Assembly: GCA_013399115.1 (NCBI GenBank)
Contig: VXAA01004297.1
Location: 187,892 to 251,891, forward strand
Length of the DNA: 64,000 bases
Direction of reading: 5' to 3'
From: Anseranas semipalmata
Lineage: Eukaryota; Chordata; Aves; Anseriformes; Anseranatidae
Below, in pieces: positions 48,542-60,740 of the stretch; position 1 is the first letter of the stretch, and the number at the start of each line of letters is the position of its first letter. The position numbers were made by a program, and so were the translations under genes. The notes below the pieces were generated by a model. It saw only the letters and a list, made by a program, of their open reading frames with translations, was not told the origin of the DNA and did not search any database.

Positions 48542-49844
48542 CCGGTGCGAGGCTGGTGCTCTCCTCTGGCTTCCTCCCGCACCGGCGAGTGCCAGGCATC
48601 CCTACGGCACGCTCTGTACCCAAGACTGCCTTGCAAGTAGGACGGATTATGGCTGAGCTTGTGCAAAGTGGCTCACGAGGGGTGGGTGAGCAACTGGAAG
48701 GTAGAGAACAAAAGTGGGGAGCTGGCATCTTTGTTTTCCCCTTTCCCTAAATTCCCTCTTCCAGGGGCCGGGCTCCTGATCCAGGCTGGTACGGAGGTTT
48801 TATTGGTGTGAGACCGGAGTCAGGCTCAGGCTGCCACTGCAGGGAACACGCTCCGCAATTAGCTTGGAAAAGAGGTCTCCAAGGGGACAAAGGGTTTCTC
48901 GCCAGGAGAAAGAGCTCTCTATTAAAGTGTCAGCTCAAAAGCAAATCTTATCTGAGTTGAGAACAAAGAGGCTGCAGGCTGGGTTACAATTTTTAATATT
49001 TTAAAGAGCTGCCGTTCTGAATTTTTCTTTTTCCCTAAAAACATCAGAATGACTGTGTGTGAATTGTGAAGATCTAGCCTCGGCCTTGAAAGAAAAGAGG
49101 CAACAAGCATGGCTCGGCAACTATCCTGAGACCCCTGTGGAAAGCAATAATCTTGAAAAAGCCAGTGCAAGCTATGTTTTCAATTTATAAATTAAATGTA
49201 TTTAAAATTTATGAACTTTGACTGCATGAGTAACTACTTCATTAGACTTTAAGGCTGCATGTTTCCTTGGCTTTTTTCGTGGTAAAGTAAAACACATTTC
49301 TAATAAACATGGAAAGAGATTCCAAGATAGAGTCACTACTTTTATGTAAAGGACCCTCCAGACTCATTAAAAAGTTTACCACCTAAATAAAGCAAGCACA
49401 TTGTAATTCTTGAACCCATAAAATTGGTAATATATACATAATATTAGCCTTCTCTTGCATGTACACTGCTTGATATCGATGAACAACATACAGTAAGGGT
49501 TTTACTGTAAGGAAATTAGCATATAAAACTATGTTTTGGTAAGTCTTAGGCTGTAACGTGAACTTGAGAAAGAAGAGAAAGTAAGTTGGGTGCTGCTCTA
49601 ATTTACTGAATAAGTACAGCTAATCGTATGCACATCCTTAGGAGAGAGCATTGTGGTGCTTTGACATCCAAGCCTTAGCTGTAACTGAAACTGCCCTGTT
49701 TCTCCTCGTTTATGTCAGCCATTTAGACCCCCTTTGACAGCCAGCGGTGGGGACATGCAGGTGGCATGGTGGTGAGCACCATGCCTCGGCCCACAGGATG
49801 AGGCCGTGGCTCCAAGAGCTGGCACCAGGTACTCTCCCCTTCCC

Positions 49845-50255
49845 TGGCCCTGGTACGTCCGCAGCCGGAGTACAGCCTCCTCATTTGGGACCCCCACTTC
49901 AAGGGGGATGAGGAGAACTGGAGGGGCCCAGCTGAGGGCTGCCACCGTGGTCTGGGGCCTGGAGCACAGGTGAGGTGTGGGAGAGGAGCCGGCCTTGTTT
50001 TGCGTGGTGAAGAGGAGCCCGAAGGGTGATCAAACAGCAGCCTGCGGCTGTCTGAAGGACACTTACATGCCCTTCAGTCACACCATGACAGAGCCATGCT
50101 CTGCTTGGTGGTGCCAGAGGACAAGGGGCAACAGCCGCACGTGGTGGGTAGGGAGGTGCAGGTTGGATATTAGGAAAACCTTCTCCACCAGGAGGGTTGT
50201 GCAGCATGGGAACAAGTGCCCTAGAGGAGTGGTGGAGGCTCCTTCCTTGCAACGG
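49845..50255 (+). mobile_element. CR1 LINE fragment
   Basis: Plus-strand frames read RPEYSLLIWDPHFKG-like, then RLDIRKTFSTRRVVQHGNKC and PRGVVEAPSL, the C-terminal end of CR1 ORF2. It is the only clear CR1 here in plus orientation besides the weak one at 42.5 kb. The 3' tail appears truncated. Confidence 0.8.
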
Positions 50256-53200
50256 TTTGCAAACGAGTTTGCAACAAAACCTGTCACCCTTCTCTAGTCA
50301 GTGTCTTAAAGCCACCAGTGTCTGACTTCCACATGGCTGTGTCTTATAATGGTCACATCTCAAGCTACTTGAACATTGCAAGGTAGCGTACCAGCAGTAA
50401 ACCCCCATCACTGCTCCATCTCGCACTGCTTCCTCCTGACACCCCCGGACTCCCAGACCCCTCTCAGTGCCCACCTCATGGCAGACGGTCCTGAGGGCTA
50501 GAAGAGCTCGTGGGCTGCCCTTGGCTCTCAAGTGAGGCACGCCGGGTCCTTCTCCACTCACCATGCTCAGAGGCAGGGGAGGACCTGACTCAACCAGAAG
50601 GTCTATCCGGCTGCTCCAGCACAGTGAAGCACAACAGTGGCACAAGAATCACAAGATTTGCTTTTTCCAGCAAAAACTCTCCTCTGCACAAACCCCTTCC
50701 CGGCTGTCCTGGGACACGTGTCCCCGGCCTTCCCACCGCCCCAGGGCTGACACAGCCGGTCCTCTCCCAGCCTCCCAGCTCCCGGCCTGCTGGGGTGCTC
50801 CGAGTAACGCCGGAAATCTCGCTCGGCGGGTTCCTGCCTGACAGCAAGCCACGCAAACCACCCAAAAGAGAACTTTTCCTGAGCCAACTCTCGCACATTT
50901 GCAAAAAGGACGGGGATGCTGAGCAAACAGACCTGCTCCATCTCTGAGTTCTTTGATACGGAGACCATATGGGCCACCGAGCTGGTCCCCACTCCCCGGA
51001 GCTTTTGTTTGTGTATATTGCAAGCTCCTTTTAAAAAAAATAACGAAAGCCCCAGTGAGTTCACTAAGTGAAACAAGCAGGTAAGGTAGTGCTGCATATG
51101 GTGCTAGTAAAACTGTAATAGTGAAAGTTGGCAAGAGCCATGCAGCCTTTGTATTAATTCTCTGGAGCTTCAGGTATAGCCTAATGTAATTACTCGCTCT
51201 ACTTTGTAGCATTTTAAGAGAAAAGTGTGTGTTTTAAAAAGTTATATTTCCAAATAAAACAGTCAGGTCTGGAGCAGACAAAGTGCCTGATTCTGGTTCC
51301 TCTGAAGTCAATAGCAAAACTCCTGTTGACTTAAATCCGAGCAGGATTATGTCCCAAATCTAAGAAATAACAGCAAACAGAGCTGCACTCTTTTTAAATT
51401 CACTGACCAGGCTACCAGATTGTAACTGATATTGCTCTCTGATTCACTTTGCCCTACTTTTTTCTCCACCCAAAACTCCAGAAGGTCCCAGCTCCACTGT
51501 TCGGGTCTCCATAGACAATACTACAGTTTAAATTTGTTTCTCACATGAAGATACCTGCTTTGCAGACACAAAGTGTGGGTGGGTAAATCCAGCGATCGAG
51601 TCTCACTGTACAAATATAATGGTTTCATTTGAGAAACATTCATTCTGTACTTCTATATTTCAAAACAGTCAGTCTGTCAAAATGTCATAAATTTCACTTT
51701 CCTGGGTAATGTAGATTCAGAAACCCTGAATGCTGAAGCCATTTACATCTCTGCAAGTAGAAGAATTTAAAGTGCTTGGGGGATTTCTGGGAGGAGCTTT
51801 TGTTTCTTTCTGATTATTTATTTTTACAATTGATTAAGGTGTTTACCCAGCTAACTTCCCTGTTAAAGGGAAGTCAGTAATACTTAAAACCCACCTCTAT
51901 TTGATTGAATACTATCCGTATTGTTTGTAAACTCTTAACAAAAGTCACCTGAGGCGGTAATATATCCAACCAGCAGCTCCTTTCCAACACACAACTGATA
52001 ATATCAGTAAAGCCCGACCATTTCATCACCAAATTAAAAAAAGAGCATGTATCTGATTGCTTTTATTTCTTGGGTTTGCTATGGATAAAATAGTGCTTAT
52101 GGGAACTATTTTTTCCCTTGGATGTCCAAAATCGTCTCACTATACCTATTTTCTTTAACTAGTCTGCCATCTCAAAGTTTCTTGAAAGTACCTGCTTTCT
52201 GGATGGAAATGTGTCTTCTAGATTGCCATTAATGCCTGAATAACAAAAACAAAAACCCCTGCTGCCTTCTTGTCTTTTCCTGGTTTTGGTCTTGCCACAC
52301 TGGTTGTCAACAGAGCAGTCAGAAGCGATGCAAAGCTGAAATGCATCAAGATCCTTGCGTTGCATAAACATTGGCTTAAGAATTACTCCCCAGACCTCAC
52401 TGTATACCAAACAGTGTGTGGAAAAGCCCTGCTGTAGCCATCTGGTGCCGGAAGCATCTTGTATCAGCTTGCAATTCACCTTCTCGTATGGTTCCTAAGA
52501 GAAATGCGCTTTCCATCGCCTCGGCTCTCCCCGTTATTTCACTTCAAGTGTTTATGGTCTCTAATCAGCACCTACCTCCCCGTACTGGAGTTTGTCCCAT
52601 ACCTACAGTGGGTTTTTCATTCGGGCTTCTCCTGGCCTGCTTTCAATCACGCTGGTCACATGCCTCCAGAGGTAGATGGAAAGCAGATTTTATTAAATCG
52701 GCATAAAGCGCAGTAAAGCTGCGCTGACTTTTGATAACTTCAGTCCTATGGTTCGCGGTGTTTATTATCCAGGTTTTCCCATTGATGCTCCACAGCCACT
52801 GCAGGATATCTCCCCGTAAGCACAGGCAGGGGAATACCACGCAGCTCAGCGCTTGCAGCCCCACACGGGGCAGGGGGCACCGTCCCTGGGTCTGCCTCTG
52901 CCCCTACAGCGGCCAGCGAAGGACGGGCGCTTGGGACCCTCCTCGTGCTTGAGGTGGCACCTGCAGTGGTTGAAACCAGTGGGAACCAGTCCTAGACGGG
53001 ATCGTAAGGGCACACGCAAGTGCCCTAAGGAGCAAGAGGGACTGCTGAGTTCACACTCGGCTGGACAATGGGGTACAGGGGCAGGGGTCTGGCTCCAGAC
53101 CTTCGTCTCTCTCTGCTTGGTGTTCCCCACCTGCCAAGGAGGTGGCCTGGGGAAAGGCATCGCATTTTCTCTGGTTGTGAGGCCTCGGGCTTTCAGGCAC

Positions 53201-53334
53201 CGCACGGGCTCTGACACCAGGCGATGCTGTACGAGCTGCAGCACGCGCTGGTCCCGCTGCCCTTACGGGTGTGCTTCCTCCTCCTGGCACCTGCCCTCCC
53301 ACCTTCGCCCCGTGCCCACACCTGCGTAACAAGG
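50256..53334. other. intergenic, no gene seen
   Basis: Holds an ancient palindromic repeat copy at about 51,285-51,360 and AT-rich unique sequence at 51.2-52.4 kb, then a GC-richer patch at 52.8-53.3 kb. Open frames up to 187 codons (50,649-51,212 minus) have no recognised family and no splice support. Confidence 0.55.
51285..51360. repeat. ancient amniote interspersed repeat, degenerate
   Basis: Contains CCTCTGAAGTCAATAGCAAA followed by CTCCTGTTGACTTAAATC and GAGCAGGATTATGTCCC, close to the sauropsid repeat core with TGAAGTCAATGGCAAAACTC and CCATTGACTTCAATGG. The family name is not assigned. Confidence 0.6.
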
Positions 53335-54401
53335 ACTGTCTCTGACAATAAATCACCTGCACCAGCGCCTGTTTATTTACCAGGAAGCGACGTTCACTCC
53401 CTCGATGACTAACGTTAAGTGAGGTAAGGAGTGACGAGTGCGGGCACACACACAGCACTCGCTATGTTCACAAGCACGCACACACTTGCGGATCCTCTGA
53501 GTACCGGCACAGCCCCTCTGTCCAGCACCCCTGCCCGGATCCTGGGCCCCTTACCCGCTTCACAGGTCTCCTGCTCAGCCTGAAGTTTGCAGGTGAACGC
53601 ACACGCACACCCCACGCGCGCCGGGCTGGGGAAGATGCAGACACTCGGCCCTCGCCAGCAGCCGGCACCAGGCACACGGGCTGTGACCCGCGGCCCCGCT
53701 CCAGCCACCAGTGCAGAGCCCCATGCCCACCCCTCTCACGCCGGTCCCCCCAGTAGGTGGTTTGGGAGCACACACCCCTCCTGTCCCAGTGGCTGGGGAT
53801 ACCCATCTCTCTCCAGCAGCTGATGCTACGACCCCACTCCAGTAGCTGGCACCACTGGCTGGGGGCTCTTACACCCCTGGCCTGGCTCTAGGAGCTGGCA
53901 CTGACCTTCACTCACCCACATCCAGGTCTTGCCAGTAGCTGGCACTTAATCCTTGCAGCTCACATGCACGTGGGAGAGAGTGTGGATATGCAGGGAGAGA
54001 GTTAAGAAAAGATGTAACGAGAGAAAAATATAAGATAGGACAGAGTGCGGCGATCAGGCGCAGGGCTCGGCCAGACAAGCGTGCTGACCGGCCCCATTTT
54101 ACATGCAGCCGGCCCTTTTATGCCCTTTTCTACCTCCCTCCCTCTTTGTCCCTGCTGCTCCCCCTTCCCCCTGCACACCCCCATGGGTTTGCAGGGCTCT
54201 GCAGTTTCTGCACCTCCCTGTCCAGGGCCCCTGGTTCACAACATTACCAGCTGCAAGGCTCATCCTTCCTGGAAGTGGTGCCTGTAGCTTGTTAGCCCAC
54301 CAATTAGTGTGACTGGGAGGTCTGTTTCTGGTCATTGCCTCCCAGCTTAGGAGTCCTCCGTCAGATAACCCCGCTGGAATAAACATTCCCACATTCTCAC
54401 A
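53335..54401 (-). repeat. possible solo LTR with internal minisatellite
   Basis: 53,635-53,950 contains several degenerate copies of a unit with core CCAGTAGCTGGCAC. On the minus strand a TATA-like GCATAAAAGGG (about 54,117) is followed by polar sequence, and the upstream boundary could be TGTGAGAATG (rc of 54,392-54,401). This layout resembles a retroviral LTR, but no target duplication or family match could be confirmed. Confidence 0.3.
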
Positions 54402-54439
54402 CGTTCGTAAATCAGCGTGACTGACCAGACTCGGTTCCC

Positions 54440-55510
54440 ATGACTGCACGCGGGGTGCTGCGTCTGCCTCCTCCCCAAAAAGCGGCACGGCGAGAGCTGC
54501 GGGAGGCACTGGCGTGGAAAGTGACGGCGGGTTTGCTCGGTGTCGGCGGCAATCGCCGCCGGCGTTTCCGCCAGCTAAGTAAGGAGCTAGCCGCTAAAAA
54601 CAAATCCCGCTCTCGGTTTCACCGCTGAAATCGAGGGTGTTTCATCTGGTTTCTAATGGGAGCGATAGCTGGGTGAAAGGGCTGTGAATAATTTCACTCT
54701 AGCAATAGGCGAAGACGCGTGATAGTCCAAGGTTTAAGATCATGAGAGTTAGCCCAAGGCTTTTTCTCAGTTTTGCTTTGAGGTAACCCAGATATTCAAA
54801 GCGAAACCTGGCTAAAACCATCATGGGGACTTACTTTTAAATTTCACCCTACCCAAAAACGTTTGAGGCATGCAAATGAGAGCCCTCCATCTCCGAAGAG
54901 GCTGAGGCCTGAACTTGAGGGCAAGTGAAAGCATCAAACGAAGGAGGCTGGGGAAGCCCTGGGGGAAAGATAAACAACATCTGATCGAGCTGTTTCCCCT
55001 GGGCAAGTTTAGCAGCTCTCCAGCTTCTAACTCCTGCACGAGGAGGAGCAGAGACTTAAAAGCAGCGAGGGGCTTTCAGCGGGGCAGGATGTCCAGGTGA
55101 CGCAGCTTCAGAGTCGAGGAGTTGCTCGCAAAGCACAAGCCTTCGAGTTTTCCCCCCTCGCTTGTCCGAAGCAGCTGCTCCAGCCCCGGGAGCCTTTCCC
55201 GGAGCGCTTCCCAAGGCCGGGAACGCGCCCCCGCGGCGGCTGGGCGTTGCTGCCCGCTCTTGCCGCGCATCCCAGCCGGGTAATTTGTCGAAACGGTGAC
55301 CTCTAGTGGCACCGGGGAGGCTGCTCGCCCCACCGCTCTGCTCCCCTCCCAGCCCGACACCCCGCAGAAGTGGTAAAGACAGCTGCTGGTCGTCGGCACC
55401 TCTGGCAGAGCCAAGAAAGCCCGTGCTTGGGCGAGGCGGGCTCCACTCGCACCCGAGCGCCAGTGCGCGGACACAAGGTGCTTGTCACGGGCGGTGGTGT
55501 CGCGCGTAGA
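54440..55510. promoter_or_regulatory. two CpG-rich patches without an associated gene
   Basis: CpG is dense at about 54,440-54,640 (including GGCGGCAATCGCCGCC) and again at about 55,090-55,510, separated by AT-richer sequence with an octamer ATGCAAAT at 54,870. No coding exon is recognisable beside them. They may be a promoter of a non-coding RNA or a distal regulatory island. Confidence 0.35.
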
Positions 55511-58500
55511 TGTTCCCATGTGCTTTTCCTATTAAAAAAAAATCTAATTCTTTCAGTAAGTGGAGACTAATCCAGTACTTACTCACAGTTTCTGCTTAAT
55601 CCCAAAATGACGTTTCTCATGTTTATGGGAAAGGAAGCCTACTTTCAAGGGATCGTGAAGAACTGCAGATTGCACCTCTAGGAATCCTAAAAATAGCATT
55701 TGAGGCTTTAAAAAAACTTTTGTTGTCTTTCCCTTTTCCTAACTCCTCACTGTAAATCACCATTTCTTCAGCATCCCTGATTTTGGAGAAGATGTGTCTT
55801 GGGATCCGTCATCACCATCGCCCTCTGTGCCCTCTCCATGCTCCAGATGGGTTCAGGAGGAGGAAGACGAGGAGGAGGAGGATGTCTCCTACTTCTCCTG
55901 CACTTCTCCTGCTTCCTTCCAGCACCCTGCTGACCCTCTCACACAAGACGAGACCCCAGGGCAAAACCAAGCCCCTCAGCCAACATGGGCTGATGTTCTC
56001 AGCCTCACCAGCCCATCTCCTTTCCGGGCATCCTGGGGTGTGAAGCCAGCCTCGGTGTGCACCACATCTTGCCCCCATTTCCCCCCAGGGCAGGGAGCCC
56101 TCCCACTGCCCAGGCCAGCTCCCCATCACCTCGGTGTCCCAGGGCCGACAGATACTGCGTGGAGAAGTGCCTGAGCTGGCTGGCCTCCACCACGCTCGGT
56201 TTTCATTGAGCAGGGCCATGCCAACTGGTCTCAGACCCACAGGTGCTGTGGGATGGCTTTTTTTCCCCTGTTTTTCCACTAACTCCCCATCCCTTTTTGT
56301 CTACACAGGGCAAGCGCTGTCGCGGGCCTTGTACAAGGTTTTGCAGTTGATGTGCAGCAGATCATCTGGAGACGAGAGCAACCACTTCCTCCGCACACCA
56401 CCTCTGTGAAGCTGCAGAAGGACATGTTGACGGCTCTGCGTCACCCTCCTGAGCTCCAGCACGGAGAAATGCCCTTCATCAGAAATGCAAAAGTCACCGA
56501 GCACTTCTTTGGTTTAAACAGGTGAGGAGGTGCACGCTCAGGATGCAGCTCGGATGGGAAGGCCCCCTGCTGGACCGGGGCTGATGAGGGGATTTGCAGG
56601 GGGTCGGTCCCTGCTGCACGTTGCACACAGGTGTGACAGCAAGGTGACATCTCCCCCGTAGACACCGGGTCATCTTATCGCGGGACCAGCATCACCGTGG
56701 CTTTGGTGGGTCCACGGCCCTCCTGAAAGTCATGAGGTGTGAACACACTGCCGTGCCAGGGCTCGTCCCCGGGTCGGGTGGCTTTTGTCCCACCCTACGG
56801 GAGCAGAGCCAGCACTGGGGGTGCCCTGCAGATCCAGTCGGCGCTTGCCTTGCAGAAAGCGTGGTCTCTGCTCGGGGATATTTATCTCTTTTGAATTTGA
56901 ACCTCGGTACCATTTGCTCTGTGGACCTTGCTAAGGGACCTCAGTGCAGTACCTCTCTTTTCCCTGAGACTGATTTCTGATGAAAAGCTGGGTCACCCAA
57001 GTGGCAAGTACCTTTTCCCTGTTCAGCTTATTAGCTTTTCAAAGGCTTTCTCCTTTCACAACAGCCTTGTGTGAGCGTACACAAGCTCCCAGACCCAGCC
57101 AGCAGCGTGGAGTCCACACACAGACACTCAGTACCTAAAAGATTAGGATGAAGACGTTCACATCTCAGTCAAGAATAAAATGTGTTTCTGAACATAAAAT
57201 CACCTTCACCCCCATCCTTACCCCAGTCTACACCCAATTACAAATGTTAATCCCACTGTCATCATGCATCACACCAGAAAAAGTGTTTAGGGTTTTCAAT
57301 TCATAGATCAGTTGTGCAAAAAAAGAGTTGAGAACTACCGTCTGCAAAATAAGAACCATGCAAGCACTGAAATTAGGAACACTTTTGGCACAGGAGTCAG
57401 ACCCAGCAGCATGAAGCCAGCCTATGAACACCCCCCCAGCTCTGCCGGTCTGGCGTTGGTCCCGGCCACCAAGGCTTTGGGGGCTTGACCACGCACTTGC
57501 ATGGAGCCCAGTAGCGAAACATGGCTCCAAAATGGCTAAACGTGGTAAGGTCACAGGAGCTGGGGAGCCCTGGGGGCCCGCAGGGTCTGCCCTGCTCCTG
57601 GGGGGGTGCTGGGACCCACAGGCATCCCACCCTGGTGATGGTGGCCAGGGTGGCCCAGAGGACCCAGATCTTTTACTCCCCATTACGAGAAGGAGATGAG
57701 AGCAGAAACTGCTTTTTCAGAGAGAGAGACATTCAGTCTGACAGCCATGGGCAGGCTATTAATATGTAAACCCAGTGTGGGTGGGGAGACGGTGCGCATC
57801 CTTATCTGCACCTTCTGAAGAGCAAGTAAGACTATCTGTTGAAACGACACAGTCTTCATTTCTAGTAAATACTAATTTTACCCTTCTTAGGAGCTGGTGC
57901 TTAAATCAGATTAGGATTATGACTCTATTGTCACAGCCTGCTTGAATGTATTATTTTTTTTAAGAAAAGCTAATAAGGCCATGGCAAAGAGGTAATCTCA
58001 TGTGAAATTCTGTGTTTAGTAATCAATGGTCAAAGCCAACCGAAGTAACCAGATGACTACCATGCTGGAGAGATGGGAAATTACTGTCTCCCTCAAATTT
58101 CCCTCAGCTCTTGAAAAAGAAAAAACAAAAAAAACCACCTTTGTTTCTTGTCCTTCTAGAAATATTCTTTGTTATTCCCATTTTCTGTCAGATAAGCTTT
58201 GACTCATCCTGACGCTGACCATCGGCCCCCAGAGCAATCCCATCTTGGTTCAGCAGAACCGAGGCATGCAGACGCTTGGAGTGAGCCTGCCATCAGATGC
58301 TTGGCAGGAGAGCCAAGCCCTGGATGACCCCATACCAAGTGCGCATCAAGGGTTGTGCGCTGTATGAGATTGCACTAAAGAACTGGTGAGATGCTACAGA
58401 AGTGCAGGCATAATAGCTGTATAAGGATGGGGACCTGTTCCTGCGTCTGAACATTATTTAAAAGTAATTGTGATTTTAAACAACTCTGAGGTCAGGCTTC

Positions 58501-60191
58501 GATCGGGGGTGTGAAGAACAAAACGCTTCCCTCCGACCGAATGTTTCAAAATTACACATTTTAACAGCTCATAACTGCATTGGTTGCTGCAGACAACTAA
58601 TGCTGGCAGGCAGCCAAGCCAAAAAAAACATAAGCTAACTTCCACAACATGCTAAGCCACACGGTATTTTGTCACAGGCAAAATACTCGCTGAATAACAA
58701 TCATGAAAACAAATTCATGATTTTAAGAACCTCTAAAAATTTCCAACGTGGCTCACAGTCAAGGGCCCACTTTAAGCCTTCTGGCTGCGTGATGCTAATC
58801 TCTAAAACTGTGATTTGTAAAGAAATCTGATCCCTGCCTGTGAAGTGCACATTGTTCTTCAGCATCTCACGACAGAGGCACAGTCTGTGCAGATGCTAGG
58901 GTGGCGAATGCTGGGTGGGTGCAGTGGCAGGTAGAGGGAACATCCCCACCCCTGCGAGCCATTGCGCTGAACTTTCTGGCAAAAAGAAGAAAAAAAGAAA
59001 AAATAAAAAAACTTCACTTTGCCTCCTTTTGAGGTCAATTTTCCGATTTTCTGTACCTATCATGCACACAGAAAGCACCCCCGAAGATGCAAAACCTTGT
59101 ATCATTTTTTCTGCCTAGTTTTTATGTGGTGCTCAGAAGTCTCTGTACTTGCAATTACACTGTTAGACCAAGCTCTTCATCATCACAAATCATTTAAAAC
59201 ACTAAGCATCAACTGTAGCTATATTAGAGCCCAGAGACCCAAGTGTTTTCAATAAGCATTAGCAGCTAAAATGTTGCAGACCCCATGAATACGCTAGCAG
59301 GGAGGGAAACCCCAGGAAGCAAAAATTCCGCTATGAAGAAACAATTTGGTAACTGTACTCCTGGGAGCACAGAGAAGAGACCAACCGCAACTTGGACTCA
59401 GGAGACAAGCGTCAAGAAGCAAAGGCATGTAACAAATGCATTGAAATAATATTTAGCCAACAAGTCCAGAATACTGTGGTCATTTAAGGTGGTAAGGTTT
59501 AAGATCTATCTGTCTGGTCTTGCAAGTAAGCCCTAAAAGGTAAAATTTGCTGACTGGAGAAGAAATCCTTTGATATAATCCGTACACTTAAAGCATCACC
59601 AAAAATGGATCTGATTAAATGTATGGATTTTAAATCACTTTAGTTTAAATGGGACATTTTCTCGAGCAAATGTGGAGAGCCGCGATACAGCCCTTACTGA
59701 AAGGAAGGGGCAGAAGTCATGGTGTGGGGTTGCTGAAGCACAACGCCTGCCTGAAGTGGTCTTCAGGTCAAAAGCCTGGTCAGAGAAGCAAGCTGCAGAG
59801 AAATGCAGGACCTATGCAGGGTTTGGTACCTTTTGTTGGGGTAGGACTCTGAGACCCTCATCTCATCTCTCCATGCAACTGAAGAGTGCCAGAACATCTC
59901 CCCTCCCTACCCCCAGTGACCTTCAGCCTTTTTGAGGTTATGAAGTAGTGCAGGTAAGCAGGACAACCCCGCAAAAAAAACTCATAGCCCCATGAGAACT
60001 AACAGCCAATTTTTCTTGCAGCCGTGAACAAAATGTTACTTGCATGAACATGGTCCTCCATGGGGAAACTGCAAAGCAAAGCTGAGGACGCACCCAGAGA
60101 TGTTGCTCTCTAATTATTGTTCAGCTCCAAAAGTGTTTCTTCTGTATTCACGGTTGCTCAACTCCTTGTGAAATCCTCTGCTACTTGGAGA
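55511..60191. other. intergenic, no gene seen
   Basis: Unique sequence of mixed composition. A GA-rich run near 55,858-55,882 is of the simple-repeat type. 57.8-59.6 kb is AT-rich and free of recognised repeats. No open frame shows family resemblance. Confidence 0.55.
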
Positions 60192-60740
60192 TCACAGAAT
60201 CACAGGATGGCTGAGGCTGGAAGGCACCTCTGGAGGCCATCTGGTCCAGCCCCTGCTCAAGCAGGGCCACCCAGAGCAGGTTGCCCAGGACCATGTCCAG
60301 GCGGCTTTTGAAAATCTCCGAGGAGGAGACTCCACAGCCTCTCTGGGCAACCTGTGCCAGTGCTCTGTCACCCACACAGCACAGAAGTGCTGCCTGATGT
60401 TCAGAGGGAGCCTCCTGTGTTCCAGTTTGTGCCCACTGCCTCTTGTCCTGGCACTGGACACCACTGAAAAGAGCCTGCCTCCTTCTTCTTTGCACCCTCC
60501 CTTCAGGTGTTAATTAATAAAAATTAATATTAATAATCATTAATATTATCATAATTAATAAAAAATCATTAATAAGAACCCCCCTGAGCCTCCTCTTCTT
60601 CAGGCTGAACAGTCCCTACTCTCATCCTTTCCCTGTAGGAGAGGTGCTCCAGTCCCTTCATCACTTCATGGCCGTTCATTAGACCCTCTCCAGTAGCTCC
60701 ACGTCTCTGCTGTACTGGGGGGCCCGGAGCTGGACACAAA
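60192..60740 (-). mobile_element. CR1 LINE 3' fragment
   Basis: The plus strand begins ATCACAGAATCACAGGATGG, the reverse complement of a CR1 3' end, and continues as the typical antisense sequence (CAGGTTGCCCAGGACC, then TCTTCAGGCTGAACAGTCCC). An AT-rich TAAT-type expansion splits it at 60,511-60,576. Confidence 0.9.
60511..60576 (+). repeat. TAAT-rich simple repeat inside a CR1
   Basis: A low-complexity stretch of TTAATTAATAAAAATTAATA type, inserted or expanded where CR1 normally has a short AT-rich segment between the GTATT and GAGCCTCCTCTTCT landmarks. Confidence 0.85.

Larger units (their letters stand above)
45941..49844. other. intergenic, no gene seen
   Basis: Mixed composition. Simple repeats at 47,237-47,268 (three CTTTTTCAAC-type units) and 47,396-47,413 (GGGA units), and an isolated N at 48,541. 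AT-rich unique sequence at 49.15-49.6 kb. Open frames here have no recognisable homology. Confidence 0.55.

Noticed and set aside
50649..51212. 187-codon open frame with a hydrophobic start
   Set aside because: The hydrophobic part comes from AT-rich DNA read in reverse; no homology and no promoter or polyadenylation support.
54870..54877. Octamer ATGCAAAT, of interest because GPR183 may lie upstream
   Set aside because: An 8-mer is expected about twice by chance in 64 kb on two strands; another (ATTTGCAT) occurs in intron 11.
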